DNA of 50,426 nucleotides from Prochlorococcus sp. AG-347-L21 (GTDB lineage: Bacteria; Cyanobacteriota; Cyanobacteriia; PCC-6307; Cyanobiaceae): assembly GCA_003278875.1 (NCBI GenBank), contig QCCQ01000009.1:1-50426 (forward strand), in the 5' to 3' direction. Shown piece by piece: positions 34,057 through 44,919 of this stretch. The notes below the pieces were generated by a model, which saw nothing but the letters and a program-made list of their open reading frames with translations, was not told the origin of the DNA and did not search any database. Both the position numbers and the translations under genes were made by a program. Positions within the stretch are counted from its first letter, which is position 1. Every line of letters begins with the position of its first letter.

Positions 34057-35807
34057 TGAAAAAATACAAAAAGATTGTTCGTCTAATACCACTTGATCAA
34101 AGAAGATTTAAATTTCTTTATATTTTTAGCTTACTATTAATATTTTGTTTGTTCGGTAGGTTAGTTAGATTGCAAGTCTTTAACGCCTCTGATTTGCAAA
34201 GGAAAGCCAGATTAATACAGTCTTCTAAAACTAATGCCTTAAAAAAAAGGAGAGCAATTGTTGATAGAAATAATAGACTAGTTGCTTACGATAAAACGCT
34301 CTATAAATTATGGGCTCATCCAAAATATTTTAATTTTCCTGGTGATTCAATTAACAAAGTTCGCAGTATTCAAGAAGTTATAGAAAAATTGTCACCCATC
34401 TTGGATATAAATGGTGAAATACTATTGAGTAAATTTAATAATAAAATGAGTGGTATCAAGCTTTTGGATAAAATTTCCGAAGAAAAGGCTGAAAAGATTA
34501 AGAACCTTCAAATAAGTGGAATTGATTTATTTAAATATTCGCAGAGATACTATCCTCAAGGGAAGCTTTACTCTAATCTTGTCGGTTTTGTAAATGATGA
34601 GAATATAGCTTCAGCGGGTTTAGAGCTTCATTTAGATAATCAAATTAAAGTTTTTAATAAAAGTAATTTAATAAAAAGAGGAGGGGATGGAACCCCTTTA
34701 CCGGATAATTCAGCCCCAGGTGATTTTGTTTCTGATTACAAAAGTTTAGGCCTAACTATAGATTCAAAATTACAGAAAGCTTCATTCAGTGCATTATCAA
34801 AGCAAGTAAGCAAATGGAAAGCAAAGAAAGGATTTGCCATAGTTATGGATGTTAATAATGGTCGGATTCTCTCCTTGGTTACAGTCCCATCGTACGATCC
34901 AAATAAATTTTGGCAGTACGAATCTCGACTTTTTAGGGGTTGGTATTCTCAAGATTTATTTGAGCCTGGTTCAACTTTTAAACCTATTAATCTTGCCTTA
35001 GCTTTAGAAGAAAAAGTAATCCAGAAAGATGGACTAGTTGAAGATATTGGAAAAATTAATGTTGGAGGATGGACACTTTCTAATTGGGATAAACAAGGTA
35101 ATGGATACATTGACTATCCAAAAGTTTTGCAGGTTTCAAGTAATGTTGGGATGGTAAAAATAATGCAAAATTTAGACCCCTCAATTTATTGGGATTGGCT
35201 AGAAAATTTGGGTATAAATAAGAATTTAGAGACTGACTTATTTGAATCAACTGCTGGCCAACTAAAGAGAAAAGATTTATTTGTAAATCACTCGATTGAG
35301 CCTGCAGTAACTTCATTTGGCAAAGGTTTCTCAATCTCGCCACTAAAATTGCTTCAACTTCATGCGGCTCTAGCAAATGGTGGTTATGAAGTTACTCCAC
35401 ATGTAACCTCAATTTTCAAAGAAAGAGTTAATAAAAATCCAAAAAAACAATTTTTTTCCCACGAAGTTTCTAAAACTATTCTTGAGTGGATGGAGAGTGT
35501 AGTTGATAAAGGTAGTGGATCTGGAGTGAAAATAGAGGGTTATAGAATAGCCGGTAAAACGGGCACTTCCCAAAAAGCCTTAAATGGTTCCTATACAAAT
35601 AAAAAAGTTTGCAGTTTTGTGGCGACCTTACCAGTTAATGATCCTAAATATGTTGTCCTTGTAGTCGTTGATGAGCCATCTAAATCTTACGCATATGGTT
35701 CAACTGTTGCTGTACCAGTTGCTAAAGAAATTATCGAGAGTTTGATAGTAATTGAAAAAATACCTCCCAAGATTAGAGATCATGCAATGATTGTTAAAAA
35801 ACCCTAA
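34056..35807 (+). CDS. ftsI: Penicillin-binding protein, FtsI/PBP3-type transpeptidase
   Basis: 583 aa from ATG 34056 (TTG 34053 just upstream would overlap the previous stop further). N-terminal membrane anchor (FLYIFSLLLIFCLFGRLVRL), dimerisation domain with RRAIVDRNNRLVAYD, then the transpeptidase: active-site Ser306-x-x-Lys309 (EPGSTFKPINL), SSN at 361-363 and KTGT from 501. It cross-links septal peptidoglycan. The partner just upstream looks like FtsL. Length and motifs are normal. Confidence 0.95.
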   Translation: MKKYKKIVRLIPLDQRRFKFLYIFSLLLIFCLFGRLVRLQVFNASDLQRKARLIQSSKTNALKKRRAIVDRNNRLVAYDKTLYKLWAHPKYFNFPGDSINKVRSIQEVIEKLSPILDINGEILLSKFNNKMSGIKLLDKISEEKAEKIKNLQISGIDLFKYSQRYYPQGKLYSNLVGFVNDENIASAGLELHLDNQIKVFNKSNLIKRGGDGTPLPDNSAPGDFVSDYKSLGLTIDSKLQKASFSALSKQVSKWKAKKGFAIVMDVNNGRILSLVTVPSYDPNKFWQYESRLFRGWYSQDLFEPGSTFKPINLALALEEKVIQKDGLVEDIGKINVGGWTLSNWDKQGNGYIDYPKVLQVSSNVGMVKIMQNLDPSIYWDWLENLGINKNLETDLFESTAGQLKRKDLFVNHSIEPAVTSFGKGFSISPLKLLQLHAALANGGYEVTPHVTSIFKERVNKNPKKQFFSHEVSKTILEWMESVVDKGSGSGVKIEGYRIAGKTGTSQKALNGSYTNKKVCSFVATLPVNDPKYVVLVVVDEPSKSYAYGSTVAVPVAKEIIESLIVIEKIPPKIRDHAMIVKKP

Positions 35808-35897
35808 AATTTTCCAATTTTATAAATATTTAGTTCATTATCTAATGATTTCATCAGGAATAAAAGCTAGTTTATGTATATATATGATTATCTAGAT

Positions 35898-36899
35898 ATG
35901 AAATCAATTTTAGAACAATTGTCCTCAATGACCGTTGTTGTTGCAGATACTGGAGATTTAGATTCGATAAAAAAATTTCAACCAAGGGACGCCACCACCA
36001 ATCCATCGCTAATTCTTGCCGCTGCTAAGAACCCTGATTATGTGAAATTAATTGATAAAGCTTTAGAAAATTCAGAAAATGCATTGCCCCAAGGATTCTC
36101 CGAAATTGAATTAATCAAAGAAACTGTTGACCAAGTTTCAGTATTTTTTGGAAAAGAAATATTGAAAATTATTTCAGGGCGCGTATCTACAGAAGTTGAT
36201 GCAAGACTGAGCTTTGACACTGAAGCTACGGTAGAAAAAGCGAGAAAATTAATCAATCTTTACAAAAATTTTGGAATTGAAAAAGAAAGAATTTTGATTA
36301 AGATTGCTGCAACTTGGGAGGGAATTAAGGCAGCTGAAATTTTGGAAAAAGAGGGTATTAAGTGCAACTTAACTTTACTTTTTAACTTCTGCCAAGCGGT
36401 AACCTGTGCCAATGCAAAGATAACTCTAATTTCTCCGTTCGTTGGCCGTATATTAGATTGGCATAAAGCAAAAACTGGTAAAACTAGTTTTGTTGGTGCT
36501 GAAGACCCTGGTGTTATTTCGGTTACGCAAATTTACAAGTACTTTAAAGAAAAAGGATTCAAGACAGAAGTAATGGGGGCTAGTTTTAGAAATCTTGATG
36601 AAATAAAAGAATTAGCAGGTTGCGATCTTTTAACAATCGCCCCAAAATTTCTTGAGGAACTGAAAAAAGAAAAAGGAGAGTTAGTTAGGAAATTAGATGT
36701 AAGTACCCAAATAAATAATTCTATTGACTATGAATTTGAAGAAAAAGATTTCAGATTAAGTATGTTAGAGGATCAAATGGCAAGTGAAAAGCTTAGTGAA
36801 GGTATTACTGGTTTCAGTAAGGCTATAGAAGAATTGGAAGAGCTGCTACTAAAGAGATATTTAGAGATTAAAAATCATAAATTGATTTCTGCTAACTAA
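35898..36899 (+). CDS. tal: Transaldolase
   Basis: 333 aa from ATG 35898, where the family N-terminus ([20 protein letters not shown]) begins; an upstream in-frame ATG at 35874 would add eight residues that do not fit. Schiff-base Lys135 lies in [17 protein letters not shown], and Asp in [11 protein letters not shown]. It acts in the pentose phosphate pathway. The C-terminal tail (about 30 residues past residue 300) contains helical Glu/Leu-rich sequence. It is convergent with the reductase-like gene. Confidence 0.97.
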   Translation: MKSILEQLSSMTVVVADTGDLDSIKKFQPRDATTNPSLILAAAKNPDYVKLIDKALENSENALPQGFSEIELIKETVDQVSVFFGKEILKIISGRVSTEVDARLSFDTEATVEKARKLINLYKNFGIEKERILIKIAATWEGIKAAEILEKEGIKCNLTLLFNFCQAVTCANAKITLISPFVGRILDWHKAKTGKTSFVGAEDPGVISVTQIYKYFKEKGFKTEVMGASFRNLDEIKELAGCDLLTIAPKFLEELKKEKGELVRKLDVSTQINNSIDYEFEEKDFRLSMLEDQMASEKLSEGITGFSKAIEELEELLLKRYLEIKNHKLISAN

Positions 36900-36922
36900 A
36901 TTTAAGTTTGAATTGAAAAGAA

Positions 36923-38056
36923 TTAAGTCCCACTTTTTGTTAAAAGCCTTCTGATAACTCTTTTTGCAATATCTTCATAACTCATTTCTCCTGATAATAT
37001 TTGAGCAATACGTTTAGGTGCTGTTTTTCTTTTGACACCTAATTGATATCCAGTTCTGGGAAATCTATAAAATACTTGGGCTATTCTCCTCCCCCAAGCC
37101 ATTGATTTCCCCCAAATGTTGTTAATTTTTTTTGTATAAAGATTTAAATCATCTACTTTTCCTGATAAGGACTGGTCTATGTATTCTGCAGCATAAAAAC
37201 TGCTAATTAAAGATGGTCTAATTCCTTCAGCTAAAAATGGATCACATAGAGATGCTGCATCTCCAACCGCTAAAACTTTGTCACCATTAATAGAGTGGAA
37301 GCCATTCCATATTCTCAGTTTCTTAATAATTGTTTTATGAGGAAAATCATCAAAACCGAAGCTTCTGATTACCTGTTTATTTATAGCCTGATTCTCTAAA
37401 AGACCATTATTTATAAAAGTACCTAAACCAATATTTAAACTTTCTCTTAAGGGGAATGCCCATGCAAAACCATATTTTATAAATCCAAACTCAAATCTAA
37501 CTGCATCTCTAGGTATTTCACCTAACCCTTTCAATCTTAATGAGAGTGTGTTTGCAAATTTCGGTTTTCTTGGCCCTAAATTGAAATAACTAGCCCATTT
37601 CGATTGGGACCCATCTGCAATTACAAGAAATTCTGTGATGTATTTTATTTTGTTATTGCAAGTAATTTCCCATTTATCATTTTTTTTTATGATTTTTTCT
37701 ATTAATAATGGCCTCATTATCTGAGCTCCATTACTCAAGGATTCATCAAGTAATAATTGATCTAGTTTTTCTCTTTTAACAATCCAAAATGGCGATTCAC
37801 CAGTTAGATCAGCAGTTACATTATCTGCAGCCTTCCATCGGAATTCAACATTCTTAATTTTTGATTCTATGCAATCTTCAATATTTAAAGGAAGAAATCT
37901 TTGCATTGAAGATGCCATCCCCCCTGCACATGGTTTATAATTCTGAGATTTTTCTTTTTCAATAATTAAAACTGAATATCCTTTCTTTGATAGGTTAAGG
38001 GCAGTGGAAGATCCTGATAAACCTCCACCAATTATTACAACATCAAATTCTATCAA
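36923..38056 (-). CDS. FAD-dependent geranylgeranyl reductase family protein
   Basis: 377 aa. N-terminal Rossmann motif [19 protein letters not shown] with an acidic end of strand 2 (IIEKE), then KPCAGGM, and the FAD-binding [18 protein letters not shown]. These define the ChlP/geranylgeranyl reductase-like flavoproteins. Whether it is chlorophyll ChlP or a paralogue cannot be settled; ChlP proper is usually longer. The TTG start overlaps the frr stop (TTGA), so it is translated after frr. Confidence 0.85.
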   Translation of the reverse strand: MIEFDVVIIGGGLSGSSTALNLSKKGYSVLIIEKEKSQNYKPCAGGMASSMQRFLPLNIEDCIESKIKNVEFRWKAADNVTADLTGESPFWIVKREKLDQLLLDESLSNGAQIMRPLLIEKIIKKNDKWEITCNNKIKYITEFLVIADGSQSKWASYFNLGPRKPKFANTLSLRLKGLGEIPRDAVRFEFGFIKYGFAWAFPLRESLNIGLGTFINNGLLENQAINKQVIRSFGFDDFPHKTIIKKLRIWNGFHSINGDKVLAVGDAASLCDPFLAEGIRPSLISSFYAAEYIDQSLSGKVDDLNLYTKKINNIWGKSMAWGRRIAQVFYRFPRTGYQLGVKRKTAPKRIAQILSGEMSYEDIAKRVIRRLLTKSGT

Positions 38057-38601
38057 ACTTTTAGAATTTCCTTCTCTTTTTCAGACAATTTAGTTTCTAT
38101 TAAAGCAATATATTTATCGGTAATTTTCTGAATTTCAGATTGATTGTCTCTCGATTCGTCAATAGAAATAAGGCCATCTTTTTCGTCTTTTTTTTCTTTA
38201 TCAACAGCATCTCTTCTGATATTTCTCAAAGCTACTTTTCCTTCCTCTGCATATTTAGAGGCTAATTTACAAAATTCTTTTCTTCTTTCTTCTGTTAAAG
38301 GAGGAACATTTATTCTTATTACCTTCCCATCATTATTTGGTGTAATACCTAAATCACTCATAGAAATTGATTTCTCTATCGCTTGTAAACATGAAATATC
38401 AAAAGGTTGTATTGAAATTGTTTGCGAATCAACAGTGCTTATAGTGGCAAGCGATTTGATTGGTGTTTCTGCTCCATAATACTCAACACTTATTCTGTCT
38501 AATAAGGAAGCATTAGCTCTACCTGTCCTGATTGTATTAAAGTTTCTTTGCGTGGCTTCAATACTTTTATTCATATTTTCTTGAATTTCTTTTTCTTTCA
38601 T
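38053..38601 (-). CDS. frr: Ribosome recycling factor
   Basis: 182 aa, normal length. Conserved blocks: [49 protein letters not shown] and [13 protein letters not shown]. With EF-G it splits the post-termination ribosome. It follows pyrH by 22 bp on the same strand, the usual pyrH-frr arrangement, and overlaps the flavoprotein gene by 4 bp. Confidence 0.98.
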   Translation of the reverse strand: MKEKEIQENMNKSIEATQRNFNTIRTGRANASLLDRISVEYYGAETPIKSLATISTVDSQTISIQPFDISCLQAIEKSISMSDLGITPNNDGKVIRINVPPLTEERRKEFCKLASKYAEEGKVALRNIRRDAVDKEKKDEKDGLISIDESRDNQSEIQKITDKYIALIETKLSEKEKEILKV

Positions 38602-38623
38602 AATTAAAAAAATTAAATGATCT

Positions 38624-39328
38624 TTAGCTAATTAAAGAGCCTATTGGCTCCCCAGCAACAGCTTTGGAAATATTTCCTTTTTTGAATATATCAAAAACCA
38701 TAATTGGGATATTATTATCTTTGCAGAGTGCAATCGCAGTACTGTCCATTACTGCAATTTCATCACTAAGAACTTGTTGATAACTGAGAGAGGAATATTT
38801 TTTTGCATCTTTAAATTGATTAGGATCACGATCGTATACTCCATCAACTTTAGTGGCCTTCATAACAACTTCAGCGTTTATCTCTGCTGCCCTCAAAGCT
38901 GCCGTAGTATCAGTTGTAAAAAATGGATTTCCGCATCCACCTCCGAAAACTACAACTCTGCCTTTTTCTAGGTGCCTCATGGCTCTTCTTCTGATATAGG
39001 GTTCGGCAATTTCCTGCATTTCGATTGCTGTTTGCACTCTGGTTGCAACTCCAACTCTCTCAAGACCATCTTGAAGTGAAATTGCGTTCATTACTGTTGC
39101 TAGCATCCCTACATAATCAGCAGTCGCGCGATCCATCCCGTCTGCAGATCCTTTAAGCCCCCTAAAAATGTTCCCACCACCAACAACTATTGCAAGTTGT
39201 ACATTATTTTCGACTACTTTTGAAACATCCTCTGCAATTGACTGGACTATAGCAGGATCAATTCCATAAGGTTTTTCACCCATTAGTGCTTCACCACTAA
39301 GTTTTAAGAGAACTCTTTTGTAAGCCAT
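38624..39328 (-). CDS. pyrH: UMP kinase
   Basis: 234 aa. N-terminal [43 protein letters not shown] and [15 protein letters not shown] are typical of the bacterial amino-acid-kinase-fold UMP kinase. It makes UDP from UMP. It starts at ATG 39328; 127 bp upstream separates it from cobO, enough for its own promoter. frr follows. Confidence 0.98.
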   Translation of the reverse strand: MAYKRVLLKLSGEALMGEKPYGIDPAIVQSIAEDVSKVVENNVQLAIVVGGGNIFRGLKGSADGMDRATADYVGMLATVMNAISLQDGLERVGVATRVQTAIEMQEIAEPYIRRRAMRHLEKGRVVVFGGGCGNPFFTTDTTAALRAAEINAEVVMKATKVDGVYDRDPNQFKDAKKYSSLSYQQVLSDEIAVMDSTAIALCKDNNIPIMVFDIFKKGNISKAVAGEPIGSLIS

Positions 39329-39455
39329 TCAATAATTGTACTTTTAAGACCTTAGCAAGTAAATGCACCAATTATATTTTTTGTTCTGATATTGCTTGCG
39401 TCTTTAAACATTTCTAAACTTCCCTAAAAAAACTTTAAATAATAATTTACTTCAA

Positions 39456-40148
39456 CTAAAATTCAACACACTTTTGCGCTTTTATTCCTTGTTCTTTAAA
39501 TGGATGTCTTATTAGTTTCATCTCAGTAACTAAATCAGCGTAATTGATAATTGAATCAGATGCTCCCCTTCCAGTTAAAACAATATGATTTTTTCTATTA
39601 TTAAAGCTTTTTAAAAAGGTGATTATTTCTTCGGGTGCAAGATAACCAAGTTTTGTTGCAATATTAATTTCATCAAGAATGATAAGTTTATAAGATTCGT
39701 TTTGGATGTATTTTTTGGCTAATTGCCATGCCTCTTGAACTAATTTTTCATCTCTTATTCTGTCTTGAGTTTCCCAAGTAAATCCTTCTCCTAATGAATG
39801 CCAAGATAGGTTTGAAGAAAAGTTTTTAAGTGCTTTTTCTTCTCCTGTAGTCCAGCCTCCCTTGATAAATTGAATTATAGCCACTTTATAACCATGCCCT
39901 ATAGTCCTTAAAGCCATACCTAAAGATGCAGTTGTCTTGCCCTTGCCATTTCCTGTAAAAACAATTAATAATCCTTTTTTTGTTTTTCTAATTTGTAGTC
40001 TTTCGGCTTGAATATCTTTTCTTTGCCGCATTCTTTTTTTATATGAGCTCTCATCGCTATCTGGTGATAATTTACCTCCCATTCCAAGTTTATTTGCTTG
40101 ATTATCGAGGTTAAGTATTTTCTCGGAAAATAAAGGTTTTTCTTGCAT
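39456..40148 (-). CDS. cobO: Cob(I)alamin adenosyltransferase (CobA/BtuR type)
   Basis: 230 aa. P-loop FTGNGKGKTTASLGMALR, KVAIIQFIKGGW, and LIILDEINIATKLGY are hallmark motifs of the ATP:corrinoid adenosyltransferase. An N-terminal extension of about 60 residues (LDNQANKLGMGGKLSPD, basic RMRQRKD) precedes the core, usual in marine cyanobacteria. It adenosylates cobalamin and precursors. It lies 34 bp after the recombinase gene on the same strand; no B12 riboswitch is visible there. Confidence 0.95.
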   Translation of the reverse strand: MQEKPLFSEKILNLDNQANKLGMGGKLSPDSDESSYKKRMRQRKDIQAERLQIRKTKKGLLIVFTGNGKGKTTASLGMALRTIGHGYKVAIIQFIKGGWTTGEEKALKNFSSNLSWHSLGEGFTWETQDRIRDEKLVQEAWQLAKKYIQNESYKLIILDEINIATKLGYLAPEEIITFLKSFNNRKNHIVLTGRGASDSIINYADLVTEMKLIRHPFKEQGIKAQKCVEF

Positions 40149-40182
40149 ATGATCCTTAATTTTATTTAAATATTATAAATCT

Positions 40183-41352
40183 TTAAATATTTTTAACTCT
40201 TTTAACTTTTAAAAGTGCATTATTTACTGCCTGTTGTTGATCTCTTTTAGTAATCCAATGGTGATAAGTTTGAGTATGTAAACTAACCGAATGCCCCATC
40301 ATTCTGGCAGCCACAGTGTCAGGTAAATCATAAAATATTGTTCTAACTGCCCAAGCATGCCTCAGATCATAAGGTTTTATTTGCAAGGAGTAACGCTTAA
40401 ACTGGTCTGTAATTTTTTTTCCAATATTTTGTAAGGTTGTAACTTTAAGGTCTCTATTGATTTTTGGTAAAAGTTCTGGATTTTCACCAAGTTTTGATAA
40501 TTCGAACTTTTCCACCCATTCAGGATGAAATGGCCAAACTTGATGTTCCCCAGTTTTAGTCGTAGGCAAAACTCTTATAATTTTGTCCCCATAATTAGTA
40601 AGAGAACTTAAATCACAAAAAAATACTTCATGATTCCTTAATCCATATGTAGCCATCAGACCAAAAACAAATTTCCAAGACTTATTTGGTATCGTCTCCC
40701 ACAGTTTCTCTATTAATTCGTCTTTAGGTAGATCCCTAAATCCTGCTTTGTTCAGACCATAACCTCTAGAATTTAATTTCCAATCTTCTGGTAGTTTAAT
40801 GTCCAAAAACTTAGCTAAAACGCTTAGAGAAGTAGCGCATTGTTTTCTACTTCTGGTACCTTCCTTATAACTTTCAAGTGTTTTTTGAAATATTTTTTCT
40901 AAAGCTTCATTTTCGTGATCACTATAAACATCTAGGATTCTTTTCATATATGGTTTGTAAGAACTTCTCCAAGTAGTTTTTCTAGTACTGGTTCGAAAAT
41001 CACTTTTATTTTCTTTAAAAAAAAATTCCTCAAATTGATGTAATCTTTTTGGGAATTCAAAACCAACTTTTATTTCCTTTTTATAAGGTTTGCCTATCCA
41101 ATTAATCCAATCAAATTGATTTAATTCCAATTGCAAATTGATTAATTGCAATTTTTTTTTGGCTTCCTCTAATCCAGAAATATCAGCCCTTAATCCAAGA
41201 GATATTCTTTGAATTTTAAAGTTATTATTATCTTCTTTGGAGGGTAGTGAACCACGAATATTTAATTTCTCTCCTCTTTTCTCAATTTTAAGTTTGCTGC
41301 CTTCAGTAGCAAATTTTTCATTGACATTATTAATTTCCTGAATTACGTTCAT
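40183..41352 (-). CDS. Tyrosine recombinase / phage-integrase family protein
   Basis: 389 aa. The C-terminal catalytic domain has Arg in ATYGLRNHEVFF, Lys in LPTTKTGEH, the box II Y-D-L-R-H-A-W (Tyr in place of the first His), His in MMGHS and the nucleophile Tyr in HTQTYHHWI. The N-terminal 200 residues resemble a SAM-like arm-binding part. Catalytic residues look intact. The context is core genes (cobO, hemH), with no tRNA, att duplication or phage gene nearby, so this is likely a fixed chromosomal recombinase. Target unknown. Confidence 0.88.
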   Translation of the reverse strand: MNVIQEINNVNEKFATEGSKLKIEKRGEKLNIRGSLPSKEDNNNFKIQRISLGLRADISGLEEAKKKLQLINLQLELNQFDWINWIGKPYKKEIKVGFEFPKRLHQFEEFFFKENKSDFRTSTRKTTWRSSYKPYMKRILDVYSDHENEALEKIFQKTLESYKEGTRSRKQCATSLSVLAKFLDIKLPEDWKLNSRGYGLNKAGFRDLPKDELIEKLWETIPNKSWKFVFGLMATYGLRNHEVFFCDLSSLTNYGDKIIRVLPTTKTGEHQVWPFHPEWVEKFELSKLGENPELLPKINRDLKVTTLQNIGKKITDQFKRYSLQIKPYDLRHAWAVRTIFYDLPDTVAARMMGHSVSLHTQTYHHWITKRDQQQAVNNALLKVKRVKNI

Positions 41353-41359
41353 TTACTTA

Positions 41360-41377
41360 TATAATTGACCATATAAT
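41360..41377 (+). promoter_or_regulatory. hemH: Candidate hemH promoter with doubled TATAAT
   Basis: TATAAT occurs at 41360-41365 and 41372-41377, and TTATAT/ATATAA arms (41357-41362, 41371-41376) make the stretch nearly symmetric. The second TATAAT would put a transcript start near 41384 and give hemH a leader of about 34 nt. The symmetry also suits the divergent recombinase gene, whose ATG is only 8 bp away. Confidence 0.4.
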
Positions 41378-41417
41378 GACGTTTTTAATGTTGATTTTCA
41401 ATCTCCATAAATTTTAA

Positions 41418-42593
41418 ATGGATAAAATAGGCGTCTTACTATTGAATTTAGGAGGGCCTGAACGAATTACTGATGTCGGCCCATTCTTATACAATCTTTT
41501 TTCTGATCCAGAAATTATCAGGACACCTTTCCCTGTTTTTCAAAAGCCCTTAGCTTGGTTAATTAGCACTCTTAGAACTACTACTTCACAACAGGCCTAC
41601 CTTTCCATAGGTGGAGGTTCACCTATCAGAAGGATAACTGAACAACAAGCAAGAGAATTACAATCTAAATTAAGGGACAAGGGGTTTAATGCCACAACCT
41701 ACATCGCTATGAGGTATTGGCATCCTTTTACAGAATCTGCAATTGCTGATATGAAAGCAGATGGCATAGATCAAGTTGTTGTAATCCCCTTATATCCTCA
41801 TTTTTCGATAAGTACTAGTGGTTCGAGCTTTAGAGAATTAAAAAAATTGCGAGATTCTGATGATGAATTTAAGAAGGTTCCAATGAGATGTGTAAGGAAT
41901 TGGTTCAGTCAATCAGGTTATTTGAAGTCTATGGTCGAATTAATTTCCGAACAGATTTCACTTTGTGAATTACCTTCAAAAGCCCATATATTTTTCACTG
42001 CTCATGGAGTTCCTAAAAGTTACGTAGAGGAAGCTGGAGACCCTTACAAGCAACAGATTGAAGATTGTTCTTTATTAATTATAAATGAGTTGGAAAAATG
42101 TTTAGGTCATAGTAACCCTCATACACTTTCTTATCAAAGTAGAGTTGGTCCTGTTGAATGGTTGAAGCCTTATACAGAAGAAGTGTTAGCTGATCTTGGA
42201 AGGTCAAATGTTAATGATCTAATTGTGGTCCCTATAAGTTTCGTTGGAGAGCATATCGAAACATTGCAAGAAATTGATATTGAATATAAAGAAATTGCTG
42301 AAAAGGCTGGTATTAAAAACTTTCGGAGAGTTAAGGCTCTAAATACTCATCCTACTTTTATTGAAGGTCTTAGTGATCTAGTGATTTCCTGCTTGGAAGG
42401 ACCTCTAATTAATATAGAGGAGGCTTCTCAGTTACCTGAAAAAGTTAAACTTTATCCTCAAGAGAAGTGGCAATGGGGTTGGAATAATAGTTCAGAGGTG
42501 TGGAACGGAAGGGTTGCAATGATTATTTTTCTTGTGCTTTTTATTGAACTTATATCAGGCTCTGGACCCTTACATAAATTAGGCATCTTATAA
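41418..42593 (+). CDS. hemH: Ferrochelatase with C-terminal CAB-like tail
   Basis: 391 aa. N-terminal [20 protein letters not shown], active-site His in [18 protein letters not shown], and [18 protein letters not shown] identify ferrochelatase (Fe2+ into protoporphyrin IX). After about residue 350 a linker leads to a hydrophobic tail [20 protein letters not shown] ending GPLHKLGIL, the chlorophyll a/b-binding-like domain of cyanobacterial and plastid ferrochelatases, which anchors the enzyme at thylakoids. Starts at ATG 41418. Confidence 0.98.
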   Translation: MDKIGVLLLNLGGPERITDVGPFLYNLFSDPEIIRTPFPVFQKPLAWLISTLRTTTSQQAYLSIGGGSPIRRITEQQARELQSKLRDKGFNATTYIAMRYWHPFTESAIADMKADGIDQVVVIPLYPHFSISTSGSSFRELKKLRDSDDEFKKVPMRCVRNWFSQSGYLKSMVELISEQISLCELPSKAHIFFTAHGVPKSYVEEAGDPYKQQIEDCSLLIINELEKCLGHSNPHTLSYQSRVGPVEWLKPYTEEVLADLGRSNVNDLIVVPISFVGEHIETLQEIDIEYKEIAEKAGIKNFRRVKALNTHPTFIEGLSDLVISCLEGPLINIEEASQLPEKVKLYPQEKWQWGWNNSSEVWNGRVAMIIFLVLFIELISGSGPLHKLGIL

Positions 42594-42730
42594 AGAAAAA
42601 TTGATATTTATTTGAAAATTTTTAAATTTTTTAAAAGATTTTTTTGAATACATTTCTGACATTACATTTCTAAATGAGGCAAAAGTATTTAATTGAGTTT
42701 AATATTTATAGTAAATGTTGAATTTCTTTA

Positions 42731-44494
42731 GTGACCCTTACTTCGAGATCCTTTTCAAAGGGTAGTTCAAAACATGAAAATCCAGTTTGGATAACTGGTG
42801 CTGATGCACTAATGGATTCTTTAAAAATTCATGGAGTAAAAGTTATATTTGGATATCCTGGTGGAGCCATACTACCAATATATGACGCTGTTCATAAGGC
42901 AGAACAAGATGGTTGGTTAAAGCACTATATGGTTAGGCATGAACAAGGTGGTTCACATGCGGCTGATGGATATGCAAGATCTACTGGTGAAGTAGGAGTA
43001 TGTTTTGGAACCTCAGGCCCAGGGGCAACAAATTTGGTAACTGGAATCGCTACTGCGCAAATGGATTCAGTCCCTCTAGTTGTAGTTACAGGTCAAGTCC
43101 CAAGACCTGCTATAGGGACAGACGCTTTTCAAGAAACTGATATTTTTGGCATAACTCTTCCAATAGTGAAACATTCATGGGTAATAAGGGATCCTTCAGA
43201 TATCGCGAAAGTAGTATCTGAGGCTTTTTTCATAGCCTCATCTGGAAGGCCTGGCCCTGTTTTAATTGATATACCCAAAGATGTAGGTCAGGAGTTCTTT
43301 AATTACCAAAGAGTTTTGCCTGGTGAGATTATTCCTAAAGGATTTAAAAGGAATGGAGAAATTAATGATTGCGATATCAACAAAGCAATTAAACTAATAG
43401 AAGATTCTGAAAGACCTCTTCTATACGTAGGAGGTGGTGCAATATCTTCAGGAGCTCATGATGAAATAAAAACTTTGGCAAAGAATTATCAAATACCAGT
43501 TACTACAACCTTAATGGGGAAGGGCGCTTTTGATGAAAAAGACAATTTATCAGTAGGGATGTTAGGAATGCATGGAACTGCTTATGCAAATTTTGCTGTT
43601 ACAGAATGCGATCTTTTAATTGCTATTGGAGCTAGATTCGATGATAGGGTGACAGGAAAATTAGATACTTTTGCACCTAATGCAAAGGTAATTCATATAG
43701 AGATCGACCCAGCAGAAGTTAATAAAAATAGACGTGTAGATGTTGCAATTGTTGCTGATGTTTCAAAAGCTGTTCTGAAAATTAATGAAAAATTTCTAAA
43801 AAACAAATTTACTAGTCGTAGGAAAAACTGGTTAGAAAAAATTGATTTTTGGAAACATAAACACCCTTTATATGACCCGCCTAAAGAAGGAGAAATTTAT
43901 CCTCAGGAAGTTCTTCTAAAAGTTAGGGAACTTTCACCAGAAGCTTATATAACTACAGATGTAGGACAACACCAGATGTGGGCTGCTCAATATCTTAGGA
44001 ATTCTCCAAGAAAATGGATTAGCAGTGCAGGCTTAGGAACTATGGGTTTTGGATTGCCAGCCGCAATTGGAGTAAAAGCAGCCTTACCTAATTCAGATGT
44101 AATTTGTATTGCAGGAGATGCAAGTGTCTTAATGAATATTCAAGAATTAGGAACCTTATCTCAATATGGTCTAAAGGTGAAATTGATTATTATCAATAAT
44201 CGCTGGCAAGGGATGGTAAGACAATGGCAGGAAAGTTTCTATGATGAAAGATATTCCTCATCTGATATGAGTTGTGGTGAACCTGATTTTGTAAAACTTG
44301 CTGAGTCTTTTGGAGTTAAAGGGTATTTAATTTCTGACAGAGAACAATTACAGAATGAATTAAAAAATGCGCTTGATCATGATGGCCCTGCCTTGATTAA
44401 TATCCTCGTCAGAAGAGGTGAAAATTGTTATCCAATGGTTCCTCCTGGTAAAAGTAATGCTCAAATGGTTGGATATGTTAATTGTGAAGACTAA
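42731..44494 (+). CDS. ilvB: Acetolactate synthase large subunit
   Basis: 587 aa. Blocks: [17 protein letters not shown], catalytic Glu in [31 protein letters not shown], and the ThDP-binding [15 protein letters not shown] followed by [11 protein letters not shown]. It forms acetolactate and acetohydroxybutyrate for branched-chain amino acids. The start is GTG 42731; the first 15 residues are variable. A 137-bp AT-rich gap precedes it. The small subunit ilvN is not in the window. Confidence 0.98.
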   Translation: MTLTSRSFSKGSSKHENPVWITGADALMDSLKIHGVKVIFGYPGGAILPIYDAVHKAEQDGWLKHYMVRHEQGGSHAADGYARSTGEVGVCFGTSGPGATNLVTGIATAQMDSVPLVVVTGQVPRPAIGTDAFQETDIFGITLPIVKHSWVIRDPSDIAKVVSEAFFIASSGRPGPVLIDIPKDVGQEFFNYQRVLPGEIIPKGFKRNGEINDCDINKAIKLIEDSERPLLYVGGGAISSGAHDEIKTLAKNYQIPVTTTLMGKGAFDEKDNLSVGMLGMHGTAYANFAVTECDLLIAIGARFDDRVTGKLDTFAPNAKVIHIEIDPAEVNKNRRVDVAIVADVSKAVLKINEKFLKNKFTSRRKNWLEKIDFWKHKHPLYDPPKEGEIYPQEVLLKVRELSPEAYITTDVGQHQMWAAQYLRNSPRKWISSAGLGTMGFGLPAAIGVKAALPNSDVICIAGDASVLMNIQELGTLSQYGLKVKLIIINNRWQGMVRQWQESFYDERYSSSDMSCGEPDFVKLAESFGVKGYLISDREQLQNELKNALDHDGPALINILVRRGENCYPMVPPGKSNAQMVGYVNCED

Positions 44495-44562
44495 TTTTTT
44501 TAAAATTCTTCATTTTAAAAAATTAACTTTAAGAAAATTTTAAAAACTTAGATATTTCTGAA

Positions 44563-44913
44563 TTGAAAAAATTATCAAAAATTTTAATTATAGTTTGTTT
44601 GATTTTGCTTAATCCAGTAATAGTAAACTCGGCCGAAATTCTTCAAATTAAAAGTTCAAATACTATTTTGTTGGGGGATCAAAATAGAAATTTAACTATT
44701 GGATTATTTTGTGTAGATGTTAATGAAAATGATGAGATTGAAGCAACTAATCTTCTTAAGAGTGAATTCCCAAGGGGGAGCAAAGTGAAAATAAAGCCTT
44801 TTGGTTTCAAAGAGAATGTTTTGATAGCCAAAGTTTTTAATATTAAAGGTACTAAGGAGATGACGGAATTATTGGTCGCTAATAAATTAAGTAGTGAAAT
44901 TTGTCCAAGTTAA
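44563..44913 (+). CDS. Secreted SNase-like (thermonuclease-fold) protein
   Basis: 116 aa from TTG 44563. A signal peptide (ILIIVCLILLNPVIVNSA) precedes a beta-rich domain: INTILLGDQ-type turn, LTIGLFCVDVNENDE, ATNLLKSEFPRGSKVKIKPFG and LIAKVFNI. The order resembles the staphylococcal-nuclease fold (strand, VRLxGID-like, A..LL...G..V), but the catalytic Arg/Asp/Glu set is not obvious, so nuclease activity is doubtful. Fold call by eye. It is convergent with the laccase-domain gene (6-bp gap). Confidence 0.6.
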   Translation: MKKLSKILIIVCLILLNPVIVNSAEILQIKSSNTILLGDQNRNLTIGLFCVDVNENDEIEATNLLKSEFPRGSKVKIKPFGFKENVLIAKVFNIKGTKEMTELLVANKLSSEICPS

Positions 44914-44919
44914 TTATCT

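Noticed and set aside
40149..40182. B12 riboswitch ahead of cobO (and ahead of cobK at 22394-22421)
   Set aside because: The gaps are about 30 bp, too short for the element, and no conserved B12 box is seen.
40183..41352. Integrase gene as the edge of a genomic island
   Set aside because: Flanked by core genes cobO, pyrH and hemH with matching base use; no tRNA, att repeats or cargo.
42594..42730. Terminator after hemH in an A/T-rich run
   Set aside because: Several A- and T-runs occur but I could not find a convincing paired stem followed by a T-tract.
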